Below, in pieces: positions 7,558 to 15,703 of a DNA stretch of 38,218 nt (position 1 is its first letter; each line of letters opens with the position of its first letter). The notes beneath the pieces are model-generated. The model searched no databases. It was not told where the DNA came from and saw only the letters and a program-made list of their open reading frames with translations. The position numbers and the translations under genes were made by a program. Origin of the DNA: Actinomycetes bacterium (GTDB lineage: Bacteria; Actinomycetota; Actinomycetes; Propionibacteriales; Propionibacteriaceae); assembly GCA_023393755.1 (NCBI GenBank), contig JAEXCA010000125.1, positions 1-38,218 of the forward strand. The letters run 5' to 3'.

Positions 7558-10245
7558 TCAGCCGAGGGTGACCACCACGCGGTGGGTGCCGGATTCGGCG
7601 CGAGGGAGGCGGGCGATCGTCCGGGCGCGCTGGGCGTCCGGGACGGGGGCGAGCGGGGTGCCGTCCAGTTCGACGGAGGCGACGCCGGCGGAGACCCGGT
7701 TGGGGTTGCGGACCTCGATCTCGTAGGTCCCGCCCCGCCACTGCCGGGTGACGGTGAAACCCTCCCAGTCGGCGGGGATGCACGGGTCGATCACCAGGGC
7801 GTCGAACTCGGGGCGGACACCCAGGATGTACTTGGTGGCGGCGGTGTACATCCAGCCGGCGGTGCCGGTCAGCCAGGGGTTCTGCGCCTTGCCGAACCAC
7901 TCGTGGTCACGGCCGTAGAGGAACTGGGCGTAGACGTACGGCTCGGCACCACGGACCTCGATGGAGTCATTGCCGTGGTAGGGCGCCAGCGCGTCGTAGT
8001 AGGCCATCGCCGCTTCGCCGCGGCCCAGCACGGTCTCGGCGATGATCGGCCAGGCGTTGGGGTGGCTGAAGATCGCGCCGTTCTCCTTCACGCCGGGGTA
8101 GACCCGGGTGACGTAGCCGATGGTGTCGTCCACCTGGGTGTAGCTCGGCCAGCACAGGTGGGTGCCGTACTCGCTGGCCAGGTGGGTGCGGACCGCGTCC
8201 ATGGACGACTCCCCGCGCTGCCGGTCGGCGGCACCGGAGATCACCGCCCAGGCCATGTGCTCCAGGAAGATCTTCCCCTCGGGGCTTTCCACCGAGCCGA
8301 TCTTCACCCCGTCGCGGGTGTAGCCGCGGATGTACCAGTCGCCGTCCCACAGTTCGCGGTTGACGTCCTCGGTGAGCTTGGCGGCGATCTCCCGCAGCCG
8401 CGCGAGTTCGCTCGTCCAGTCGTGGGACACCGGGGACGGTTCCTGCTGTCCCGGCTTGTCGGAGTCGGTTTCGAGGTGTTCGACCACTTCGGCGAGGGCG
8501 TTCGCCGCCCACAGGTGCAGGAAGCTGACCAGTGCGGTCTGTCCGCCGCCCAGGTTGAGGCAGTCGTTCCAGTCGGCCCGCAGGCCCTTGGCGATGCCGT
8601 TCTCGCCCACCTGCTCGGCGGTGAACTCGATCGCCCGCCTCAGGTGCTCGTACACAGTGGCCGGGGCCGCGTCGAACCGGGCGGCGGCCTCGCCCATCAC
8701 GTCAGCCCGCTCTTCGGGGCTCAGTTCCGAGTCGGCGAACGGGATCACCTGGTCGAGGAAGGCCAGGTCGCCGGTCTCCTTGATGTACTCCAGCACCGAG
8801 GGCACCAGCCAGAGGTGGTCGTCGGAGCAGGCGTCCGCCAGCCCGTGGACGAGGTCACCGGCCTTCCCCGGCACCACGGTCGGCAGCTTCACCCCGACCG
8901 GGATGTCCTCCCGCTGGTTCTCGCTGAACAGCAGCGGGTCGAACAGGTGCAGGCCGTAGCCCCAGGACATCTGGCCGTGCAGCAGTTCCTCCATCCGCTG
9001 CCGCACCTTGCCGGGGTTGGTGTGCACCACGCTCATGATGTCCTGCGCGGTGTCGCGGTAGCCCAGCCCGACCCGTCCGCCCACCTCGACGAAGGAGGCG
9101 AACCGCGACCACACCACGCAGGTTTCGGCCTGCAGCAGGGTCCAGGTGTTCAGCAGGGTGTTCATCGCGGCGGACGGGGTCTGCAGCGCGAACACCGAGC
9201 GCTTGGCCTGCCAGTAGGCGGCCAGCTCGGCGATCGCGGCGTCCACCGCGGCCGGGTCGGCGTACTTGGTGCGTAGCCGGGTGCCGACCGCGCGGCGTCC
9301 GTAGCCCAGGACGTAGGCCAGCCGGACGGTCTCGCCCGGCGCCAGCGTCACCTGGTGGTGCAGCGCGCCGCAGTGGTTGCTGGTGGTGGCCTGCGAGCCG
9401 GAGCACTCGCCGCGCTCGACCGCGATCGGGTTGGTCTCGGTGCGGTAGGCGCCCAGGAAGGAGTCCCGCAGGGTGTCGAAGCCGATCGGGTCGGCGGTGG
9501 CGGTGAAGTAGTGGTAGGTCCAGGGCTCGTAGTAGAAGTCGTACTCCACCACCCCGTCGGCGTAGTCGGCGCCGGAGGCGTAGAGCGACATCTGGAAGTT
9601 CTCATTGTCGATCTGCACCGAGTGGAAGCTGAACTCCACGTAGCCGAACAGCGACAGGGTGCGCGGGGTGTCGCCGGTGTTGGTGAGGGTGACGTCCCAC
9701 ACCTCCGCGTCCTCCCCGATCGGGACGAAGACCCGCTGGCTCGCCTCGATCCCGCGGTAGTTGGATTCGAAGACCGAGTACGACAACCCGTGTCGGGTGC
9801 GGTAGCTCGCCGCACCCGATCCCTGAGGTCCGTCCGCAGGGCTGAATCTGTTCCTCGCTTCGCTCGTCGTGGGCGCGGATCCCCGTGCCTCGCGCGTCCG
9901 TCTCGAAGGGTCGTTCCCCGGGGCTTCGAGACTCGCGCTGCGCGCGACCTCAGCCACCGGATTGAGCGGCTTCCCCACCGGTTGCCAGGAGGCCGACCAG
10001 TAGTCGCCGTCCGCGTCGTCCCGCAGGTAGAGGTAGTGCCCGGGGCGATCCAGCGGCACCCCGTTGGGCCGGAACCTGGTCACCCGGCCCTGCTGGCTGG
10101 AGCGGTAGAAGCTGTACCCGCCGGCGTTCTGGTTGATGACGGTGCACCAGTCCTCGACGCCCAGGTAGTTGATCCAGGACGCCGGGACGTCCACCCGGTC
10201 GATCACGTACTCCAGGCGGTCATCGTCGAAGTGGCCGTAGCGCAT
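7558..10245 (-). CDS. chbP: GH94 phosphorylase, probable N,N'-diacetylchitobiose phosphorylase
   Basis: An 895-residue GH94 enzyme. It phosphorolyses a beta-1,4 disaccharide to a sugar 1-phosphate and the free sugar in the cytoplasm. It begins MRYGHFDDDRLEYVI, and the catalytic-acid motif RADWNDCLNLGGG is at 556-568 with the acid among Asp558/Asp561. Several stretches, such as AETCVVWSRFASFVEVGGR (373-391) and YRDTAQD, match my recollection of Vibrio chitobiose phosphorylase better than cellobiose phosphorylase, so the substrate call is likely but not proven. ATG 10245 has GAGGAA 5 bases upstream. The open frame extends to 10473 only through a repeat array. Residues about 95-147 replace a loop of a few residues in known enzymes and derive from a palindromic repeat (9823-9953). 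It ends the sugar operon. Confidence 0.92.
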   Translation of the reverse strand: MRYGHFDDDRLEYVIDRVDVPASWINYLGVEDWCTVINQNAGGYSFYRSSQQGRVTRFRPNGVPLDRPGHYLYLRDDADGDYWSASWQPVGKPLNPVAEVARSASLEAPGNDPSRRTREARGSAPTTSEARNRFSPADGPQGSGAASYRTRHGLSYSVFESNYRGIEASQRVFVPIGEDAEVWDVTLTNTGDTPRTLSLFGYVEFSFHSVQIDNENFQMSLYASGADYADGVVEYDFYYEPWTYHYFTATADPIGFDTLRDSFLGAYRTETNPIAVERGECSGSQATTSNHCGALHHQVTLAPGETVRLAYVLGYGRRAVGTRLRTKYADPAAVDAAIAELAAYWQAKRSVFALQTPSAAMNTLLNTWTLLQAETCVVWSRFASFVEVGGRVGLGYRDTAQDIMSVVHTNPGKVRQRMEELLHGQMSWGYGLHLFDPLLFSENQREDIPVGVKLPTVVPGKAGDLVHGLADACSDDHLWLVPSVLEYIKETGDLAFLDQVIPFADSELSPEERADVMGEAAARFDAAPATVYEHLRRAIEFTAEQVGENGIAKGLRADWNDCLNLGGGQTALVSFLHLWAANALAEVVEHLETDSDKPGQQEPSPVSHDWTSELARLREIAAKLTEDVNRELWDGDWYIRGYTRDGVKIGSVESPEGKIFLEHMAWAVISGAADRQRGESSMDAVRTHLASEYGTHLCWPSYTQVDDTIGYVTRVYPGVKENGAIFSHPNAWPIIAETVLGRGEAAMAYYDALAPYHGNDSIEVRGAEPYVYAQFLYGRDHEWFGKAQNPWLTGTAGWMYTAATKYILGVRPEFDALVIDPCIPADWEGFTVTRQWRGGTYEIEVRNPNRVSAGVASVELDGTPLAPVPDAQRARTIARLPRAESGTHRVVVTLG
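9823..9953. repeat. palindromic element inserted in frame in the phosphorylase gene
   Basis: Bounded by CTGAGGTC (9823-9830) and its inverse GACCTCAG (9946-9953). Inside are a perfect 8-bp hairpin TCTCGAAG/CTTCGAGA (9901-9931) and the 19-base core GTTCCTCGCTTCGCTCGTC (9850-9868). The same core, with one change, occurs on the opposite strand at 12633-12651. The insert adds about 48 residues to the protein without shifting the frame. Confidence 0.8.
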
Positions 10246-10280
10246 GAGGTTCCTCGGTTGTGGTCTGGGACTGTTGTGGC

Positions 10281-10460
10281 GGACCGGGGGACGGTTCCCT
10301 GGTCCGGGTTGGACCGGAGAACCGTCCCCTGGTCTGGATTGGACCGCAGAACCGTCCCCTGGTCTGGATTGGACCGCAGACCCGTCCCCTGGTCCGGGTT
10401 GGACCGGAGAACCGTCCCCTGGTCCGGGTTGGACCGCAGAACCGTCCCCCGGTCCGGGTT
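10281..10460. repeat. six-unit 30-bp tandem palindromic repeat
   Basis: Six contiguous 30-bp units fill most of the 240-bp gap between the nucleotidyltransferase-mutase and the phosphorylase gene. Each has GGACC and GGTCC (or GGTCT) arms around a core and ends GGGTT or GGATT. Units 2-6 carry GAACCGTCCCC; the first unit (10281-10310) carries the inverted core, GGGGACGGTTCC. On the minus strand the array is an open frame (a PGPGDGSPVQ-like decapeptide) in phase with the phosphorylase, but it lies upstream of the better start. There are no spacers, so it is not a CRISPR array. Confidence 0.9.
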
Positions 10461-10485
10461 CGTGTCGGTCCATTGCGCTGGTGCC

Positions 10486-12753
10486 TCACTGGGTTCCGGA
10501 GGCGAAGGCCTCCAGCCAGGCGATCAGCTGGTCGGCCTTCTCCGGGGTCTCGGCCTCGACGAACATCCGGAGCACCGGTTCGGTGCCGGAGAACCGGAGC
10601 AGTGCCCAGGAGCCGCCGTCCAGGTGGATCTTGATGCCGTCGTAGCTGTCGATCCGGGTGACCGGGTAGCCGGCGATCTCGGTGGGGGCGGCCGAGGCCA
10701 TCCGGCGGGGGAGTTCCACCCGCAGGTCGGGGGTGGCCGGCACGCCGTGCTCCACCTGGTAGAGCCGCCCGGTGATGGCGTACACCTGTTCGAGCAGCTC
10801 GCTGAGGGTCTTGCCGGTCCGGGCCAGCATCTCCACCACCAGGGCGCAGGCGAAGACCCCGTCCTTGCCCTTGATGTGGCCGCGGATGGTCAGGCCGCCG
10901 GAACTCTCCCCGCCCAGGATGGCGTCGATCTCGTCCATCCCGGCGGTGATGTGCTTGAAGCCCACCGGCACCTCACGGTGCTCCTCGCCGAAGGCCTCGG
11001 CCAGCCGGTCCAGCAGGTGGGTGGTGGCCAGGTTGCGGACGACGCCACCGCGCTCCCCGCGCACCTCGTGCAGGTACCAGTAGACCAGCAGCAGCAGGTC
11101 GTTGGTGGAGATGTAGCGGCCGTACTCGTCGATGATCGCGATCCGGTCGGCGTCGCCGTCGGTGGCCATCCCGAGGTCGAACCGCCGGCCCGAGTTCCGC
11201 ACGATGTCGATCAGGGTGGAGAGCCGCTCCGGGTCGGGGGCGGGGGAGCGCCCGCCGAACAGCGGGTTGTGCCGCTCGTGGATGAACTCGGTGCGCACCC
11301 GGGCGTCCGACAGGATGGTGCCCAGGGTGAGCTGGGAGGTGCCGTACATCGCGTCCACCACCACCCGCAGGCCGGCCTGCCGGATCACCGACACGTCCAC
11401 GATCTGCTCGATCGCGTCGATGTAGGCGTTGGTCAGGTCGACCTCCCTGACCAGCCCGACCGAGGTGGCCAGGCCGAGCTCGATCGACACCACGTCGGCC
11501 TGGGTGAGCGAGTTCGCCTCGGCGGTGAGCGCGTTGGTCTCGTCCTCCAGCGGCAGCGAGCCGTCGCTGCGGAACACCTTCAGCCCGTTCCACTGCGCGG
11601 GGTTGTGCGAGGCGGTGAAGATCAGGCTGTAGGCGGTGCCCAGGTGGGGTGCGGCGAAGGTGACCAGCGGGGTGGGGACGTCCTCGGCCAGCAGGTGGAC
11701 GCCGATCCGGTTGCCCGCGAACACCTCGGCCGCGGCCTTCACCGACTCGCGGGAGAGGAACCGCCGGTCGCCGCCGATCACCACTCCCAGTGACTCCCGG
11801 CCGGTGCGGGTGATCTCGTTGGCCAGCGCCTGGCAGAGCCGCCGGACGTTGTGGATGGTGAAGCCCTCGCCGATCAGCGCGCGCCAGCCGCCGGTGCCGA
11901 AGGCGATCTCGCCGGTCTCCACCGCGTGCTGCGGGGCGAACAGCCGGCGCAGCACGATGTCGGCCGCGGCCTGCAGTTCGGCGTCGGTGTTGATGTCCTG
12001 CACCTCGCCGGCGTCCACGATCGCGTAGGACGCCAGCGTCCCGCCCTGGCCGATCAGCCGCCGGGCCAGCTCGGTCAGCCGGTGCTCGCCGCTGGCCGCC
12101 ATCGCGTCCAGCCCCGGGATCAGGATGGCGTTGTCGACCACGTAGGCGCCGACGTTGACCTCGGTGATCCGCTCGCTGGATTCGGAGAGGTCGGTGTCCT
12201 CCACGATGCCCACGATCCGGCCGTGGTCGCGCTGGATCCGGCCGTAGCCGTCGCCGTCGGTGAGCACCGCGGTGAGCAGGGAGAACTGGGCGGCCTTCAG
12301 CCGGTGCCGCCACAGCAGGCCGCGCAGCGAGGCGGCGCGCAGCAGCGGCGTGTCACCGTAGGCGATCAGCACGTCGCCGGTGAAGCCGGCCAGCTGGAAC
12401 CGGGCGCAGCGGACGGCGTCACCGGTCCCCGCCTGGGTGGTCTGCACCACGTACGTCCACCCCTCGCCCAGGTGCTCGCGGACGGAGTGGTCGTGCTCGG
12501 CGACCACCACGATCACGTCCGACTGCGGGACGACCGCGGTGACATTGGCCAGGGTCTGTTCGATCACCGTGGACCCGATTGAGGTGAGCGCCGAGGGAGC
12601 TTGCTCGCTCGGCCGAGCCGATTGAGGGTCTTGACGAGCGGAGCGAGGAACAGAGCCGGCGAGCGGACGCAGCAGCAGGTCGCGGGTGGCCTGGTCGTGG
12701 CCCGCGGCCAGTACCACCGCCTTGAGCGGACGCGGAGCAGGTGGGATGGACAT
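10486..12753 (-). CDS. fusion: GlmU-type nucleotidyltransferase + phosphohexomutase
   Basis: A 755-residue two-enzyme protein. Residues 10-268 resemble the uridyltransferase half of GlmU: an AVVLAAG start, QAGTGDAVRCA (107-117), YGDTPLL (132-138), GYGRIQRD and EVNVGAYV. Residues about 283-750 are an alpha-D-phosphohexomutase: FGTGGWR, phosphoserine loop TASHNP with Ser382, metal loop DGDADR (532-537), sugar loop GGESSGG (614-620) and phosphate loop RFSGTEP (720-726). In this operon it could turn the sugar 1-phosphate from phosphorolysis into a nucleotide sugar and interconvert 1- and 6-phosphates. Oddities: the usual GxGTRM motif reads GHDQATRD, and residues 34-58 are a repeat-derived insert. 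ATG 12753 has GGAGGG upstream and overlaps the kinase stop by one base. Nucleotide and sugar specificity are inferred. Confidence 0.9.
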   Translation of the reverse strand: MSIPPAPRPLKAVVLAAGHDQATRDLLLRPLAGSVPRSARQDPQSARPSEQAPSALTSIGSTVIEQTLANVTAVVPQSDVIVVVAEHDHSVREHLGEGWTYVVQTTQAGTGDAVRCARFQLAGFTGDVLIAYGDTPLLRAASLRGLLWRHRLKAAQFSLLTAVLTDGDGYGRIQRDHGRIVGIVEDTDLSESSERITEVNVGAYVVDNAILIPGLDAMAASGEHRLTELARRLIGQGGTLASYAIVDAGEVQDINTDAELQAAADIVLRRLFAPQHAVETGEIAFGTGGWRALIGEGFTIHNVRRLCQALANEITRTGRESLGVVIGGDRRFLSRESVKAAAEVFAGNRIGVHLLAEDVPTPLVTFAAPHLGTAYSLIFTASHNPAQWNGLKVFRSDGSLPLEDETNALTAEANSLTQADVVSIELGLATSVGLVREVDLTNAYIDAIEQIVDVSVIRQAGLRVVVDAMYGTSQLTLGTILSDARVRTEFIHERHNPLFGGRSPAPDPERLSTLIDIVRNSGRRFDLGMATDGDADRIAIIDEYGRYISTNDLLLLVYWYLHEVRGERGGVVRNLATTHLLDRLAEAFGEEHREVPVGFKHITAGMDEIDAILGGESSGGLTIRGHIKGKDGVFACALVVEMLARTGKTLSELLEQVYAITGRLYQVEHGVPATPDLRVELPRRMASAAPTEIAGYPVTRIDSYDGIKIHLDGGSWALLRFSGTEPVLRMFVEAETPEKADQLIAWLEAFASGTQ
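12580..12656. repeat. palindromic element inserted in frame in the nucleotidyltransferase domain
   Basis: This stretch encodes residues about 34-58, between RPLAG and STVIEQTL, which are nearly adjacent in ordinary GlmU proteins. It holds the perfect 12-bp palindrome GCTCGGCCGAGC (12607-12618) and the core GACGAGCGGAGCGAGGAAC (12633-12651), shared with the insert in the phosphorylase gene. Its length keeps the frame. Confidence 0.75.
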
Positions 12754-13691
12754 CAACCCTCCAGGGTCGGGACGGGTACATCAGCCAGGCTACGGCCGAC
12801 CAGGGCGGCGCCGAGGGCAGCGACCGGGGAGCCGGTGGGCAGGGTCACCAGCCGGTCCTGGATCGCCAGCCGGGTGAGGAAGGCGGAAGCGGCCGCGCGG
12901 CGCCGCAGCTCCGCCACCACCGCCGTCCGCAGCCAGGGCGCGGCGGACACCACCCCGCCGCCGAGGGCGATCGCGGTCGAGTCGTAGGCGACCACCACCA
13001 GGGTGAGCGCGGTCGCCAGCGCGGCGACCAGCCGGGCCCGTTCGGCGACCGCGACCGGGCGCGGGTCGGTGTCGAGTTCGGCCAGGGCGAGTCCGCGGGC
13101 GGCCAGGCGGGGGGCGAGGTACTGCCCGCCCAGGGTGGTCTCCAGGCAGCCGCGCTGCCCGCAGCCGCACGGCTCCCCGGCCGGATCGATCGCCAGGTGG
13201 CCGAACTCGCCGGCGCCGTTGCGCAGGCCGCGCACCAGCCGGCCGTCGCTCACCGCGGCGGCCGAGAGGCCGGTGCCGAGGTTGAGGTAGGCCAGGTCGC
13301 GGGCCGAATCGCCGAGCACCAGGCCGGCGCCCAGCGCGGTCGCCTTGAGGTCGTTCTCGATCCGGACCGGCACCGGGAAGTCGTCGGCCAGCAGCCCCGC
13401 CAGGTCGCAGTGGGCGATCCCCAGGTTGACCGCGGTCTGGACGATCCCCCGGGTGTGGTCGACCAGCCCGGGGATGCCCAGGCCGACCGAGGTGAAGGAT
13501 TCCGGCGTGCCGCCGACGGCCACCGACAGCTCCCCGGCGAGCTCCAGGACGGTCGCCCGCACCCCTTCCTGGGTCGGCGCGGTGGCCAGCACGAGGTCGG
13601 CCACCACCCGGTCGGCGGCGTCCAGCACCAGGCCGTGCGCCTTGGTGCCGCCGATGTCGATCCCGAGGCTCAGCAGCTGTCCGTCGGTCAC
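12753..13691 (-). CDS. ROK-family sugar kinase (glucose or N-acetylglucosamine kinase)
   Basis: A 312-residue ROK kinase without a DNA-binding domain. The ATP loop DIGGTK is at 12-17, the catalytic Asp114 is in ENDLKATALG, the second nucleotide motif is LNLGTGLSA (136-144), and the zinc site is His165 with Cys175, Cys177 and Cys182 in CGCGQRGCLE. It phosphorylates the free hexose that phosphorolysis releases, presumably N-acetylglucosamine if the GH94 assignment is right. It starts with GTG 4 bases after the permease stop, with AGGG in the permease 3' end as ribosome site. Its TGA overlaps the next gene's ATG, so expression is tightly coupled with the nucleotidyltransferase-mutase. Confidence 0.92.
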   Translation of the reverse strand: MTDGQLLSLGIDIGGTKAHGLVLDAADRVVADLVLATAPTQEGVRATVLELAGELSVAVGGTPESFTSVGLGIPGLVDHTRGIVQTAVNLGIAHCDLAGLLADDFPVPVRIENDLKATALGAGLVLGDSARDLAYLNLGTGLSAAAVSDGRLVRGLRNGAGEFGHLAIDPAGEPCGCGQRGCLETTLGGQYLAPRLAARGLALAELDTDPRPVAVAERARLVAALATALTLVVVAYDSTAIALGGGVVSAAPWLRTAVVAELRRRAAASAFLTRLAIQDRLVTLPTGSPVAALGAALVGRSLADVPVPTLEG

Positions 13692-13695
13692 GGCG

Positions 13696-14601
13696 TCAGC
13701 CCTTGACGGCGCCGGCCACCAGGCCGGAGGTGAGCCGGCCCTGCACCAGCAGGAAGAAGACGATCACCGGGATGGCGACCAGCGTCGAGGAGGCCATCAC
13801 CTGGCCCCAGTCGGTGGCCCGGTTCGCGCTCTGCAGGATGAACGTCCGCAGCCACAGCGGCAGCGTCATGGCGTCCTCCTTCTGCAGGATGACCAGGGCG
13901 ATGGTGAACTCGTTCCAGCACTGCAGGAAGGCGTACACGCCCGAGGCGACCAGCCCGGGGGCGAGCAGCGGGAAGGTGACCCGGAAGAAGGCCTGGGTGC
14001 GGGTGCAGCCGTCCACCATCGCGGCCTCCTCGAGGTCGGCCGGGATGCCGGCGACGAAGCCGCGCAGCATCCAGATCGTGAACGGGATCACCGCCGCCAT
14101 GTACAGCAGCGAGATGCCGATCACGGTGTTCAGGCCGATCACCCCGCCGGTCGCCTCGCCCAGGGTGCTCATCAGCTTGTACTGGGCGATGAACAGGCCC
14201 TCGGCCGGCAGCATCTGGATGAACAGCAGCGCGAGCACGAACGAGGTCCGGCCGCGGAACTTGAACCGGCTGATCGCCAGCGCGCCCAGGAAGGCGAACA
14301 GGATGCAGACCGCGACGGCGAGCAGGGTGATGGTAAGGCTCATCCGCAGCGCGCCGAGGAACTTGCCGTCGGCCAGCACGGCGGCATAGTTGTCCAGCGA
14401 GCCACCGAACGGCAGGAAGCTGGGAATCGCGGATTCGAGAACCGCATTGGGCAGCAGCGAGGAGTTGAGCATCCAGTAGACCGGGAAGATCCAGGCCAGG
14501 GCGATGATCACGGTGAGGGCGCTCAGCAGCACCCGTCCCAGCCGGAACCTGGTGCGGGGCGGCGCGGGGACGGTGGCCCGCCGGCTCGGGGATGCGGTCA
14601 T
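13696..14601 (-). CDS. ABC sugar transporter permease, MalG type (CUT1)
   Basis: A 301-residue inner-membrane permease with six predicted helices after a basic N-terminus. The cytoplasmic EAA loop that docks the ATPase is clear at EEAAMVDGCTRTQAFFRVTFPL. The C-terminal segment ending SGLVAGAVKG is typical of MalG-type CUT1 permeases. ATG 14601 lies one base past the stop of the first permease and has AAGGAGG upstream. It pairs with the MalF-type protein to form the channel for the disaccharide bound by the lipoprotein. No ATPase gene is in the operon, so a shared MsiK-type ATPase elsewhere is likely. Confidence 0.95.
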   Translation of the reverse strand: MTASPSRRATVPAPPRTRFRLGRVLLSALTVIIALAWIFPVYWMLNSSLLPNAVLESAIPSFLPFGGSLDNYAAVLADGKFLGALRMSLTITLLAVAVCILFAFLGALAISRFKFRGRTSFVLALLFIQMLPAEGLFIAQYKLMSTLGEATGGVIGLNTVIGISLLYMAAVIPFTIWMLRGFVAGIPADLEEAAMVDGCTRTQAFFRVTFPLLAPGLVASGVYAFLQCWNEFTIALVILQKEDAMTLPLWLRTFILQSANRATDWGQVMASSTLVAIPVIVFFLLVQGRLTSGLVAGAVKG

Positions 14602-14602
14602 G

Positions 14603-15550
14603 TCAGTTGTCCTCCTTCAGCAGTTGGACCACGTAGAACGAGCTCAGCACGATGGTGAGCAGTAGGACGAAGACCGACAGCGCGGATGCCATGCCGAAGT
14701 CGCTGGAGGCGACGCCGAGCCGGTAGATGTAGGTGCCGAGCAGGTCGGTGGAGGCGATCGGGGCGCCGGCGTCCTGCAGCATCCGGATCTGGGTGAACAC
14801 CCGCAGATCCCAGATCAGCTGGAGCAGCAGCACGATCATCAGCACCGGCCGGATCATCGGCAGGATGATGTGGAAGAAGCGGCGGGTGCCGTCCGCGCCG
14901 TCCAGCTGGGCGGCCTCCAGCACCTCGTCGGAGACCTGGGTGAGGCCGGCGTAGACCGAGAAGGCGACGAACGGCACCGACATCCACACCACGATGATGG
15001 TGGCCACCGCGAAGAAGCTGAGCGGGCTCTCCAGCCAGTTGTGGTTGGTGAAGTCACCCCCGAGCAGGTTGAGCAGGTAGTTCACGACGCCGCGGTGCCA
15101 GTTGAAGATCCAGGTCCAGACCGTCATCACCGCGACCACGGGCATCGCCCAGGCGATCAGCAGGGAGATCTGCAGGGCGAGCCGGACGGCCCTGCCGACG
15201 GCGTTCATCAGCAGCGCCAGCAGCACGCCGATCACCACGGTGAGCACGGCGTTGACGGCCATGAACAGGATGGACCGCAGCACCACGCCCCAGGTCTCGG
15301 GGTTGCTGAATACGCCGACGTAGTTCTCCAGCCCGACGAACTCCGGCGGCTTGCCGAACTGCTGGGCCAGGCCGAAGGTCTGGGTCGAGGTGATGAGTTG
15401 CCACACGAGTGGGTAGCCGAGGGCGAAGAGCAGGACGACGGTCGCCGGCAGGATCAGTGCGTACGGGGCGAGCCGTCCGAGCCGGCGGGCGCGGGAGGCC
15501 GGAGCGCCCGGCGCGGCCTCGACCGGCGTGGTGCGGGTCTGGGTGGTCAT
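14603..15550 (-). CDS. ABC sugar transporter permease, MalF type (CUT1)
   Basis: A 315-residue permease with a 30-residue basic cytoplasmic N-terminus, six predicted helices and an extracytoplasmic loop after helix 1 containing FVGLENYVGVFSNPETW, which is characteristic of MalF-like subunits. The EAA motif is at LEAAQLDGADGTRRFFHIILPM. It forms a heterodimer with the following MalG-type permease. It is separated from the binding-protein gene by a 153-bp gap with strong stem-loops, which could lower its expression relative to the binding protein. Confidence 0.95.
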   Translation of the reverse strand: MTTQTRTTPVEAAPGAPASRARRLGRLAPYALILPATVVLLFALGYPLVWQLITSTQTFGLAQQFGKPPEFVGLENYVGVFSNPETWGVVLRSILFMAVNAVLTVVIGVLLALLMNAVGRAVRLALQISLLIAWAMPVVAVMTVWTWIFNWHRGVVNYLLNLLGGDFTNHNWLESPLSFFAVATIIVVWMSVPFVAFSVYAGLTQVSDEVLEAAQLDGADGTRRFFHIILPMIRPVLMIVLLLQLIWDLRVFTQIRMLQDAGAPIASTDLLGTYIYRLGVASSDFGMASALSVFVLLLTIVLSSFYVVQLLKEDN

Positions 15551-15585
15551 GGCTGCCGTTTCGGTCGGGACGGGTGGGGGTGGCG

Positions 15586-15694
15586 GGGCCTGGGAACGGA
15601 CAGGCCCAGGCTAGGCGCCACGGGAGGTCACTCCCGGGCATGGGGCTGGCCGAGTCCCGCCGGTCTCCTGACGACAGGGACGGGACCCGGCCAG
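15586..15694 (-). terminator. intercistronic stem-loops after the binding-protein gene
   Basis: CTGGCCGAGTCCCG (15646-15659) pairs with CGGGACCCGGCCAG (15681-15694) with one mismatch, starting 10 bases after the binding-protein stop. A second perfect 7-bp hairpin, GGGCCTG/CAGGCCC, spans 15586-15607. There is no T-run, so partial termination or protection of the upstream mRNA end is more likely than full termination. This fits the usual need for more binding protein than permease. Confidence 0.5.
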
Positions 15695-15703
15695 CATGTC
15701 AGC

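Noticed and set aside
10281..10460. CRISPR-like array
   Set aside because: The 30-bp units are directly contiguous with no unique spacers, and no cas genes are present.
10311..10460. DasR (dre) operators in the repeat array, because TGGTCT occurs near a chitin-related gene
   Set aside because: The dre pattern needs TGGTCTAGACCA-like symmetry; here the TGGTCT is followed by GGATTGGACC, and the symmetry belongs to the repeat arms.
10246..10473. N-terminal extension of the phosphorylase through the 30-bp repeats
   Set aside because: The conserved family start MRYGHFDD at 10245 has its own GAGGAA site, while 10473 has none and would add only repeat peptide. It stays a minor possibility.
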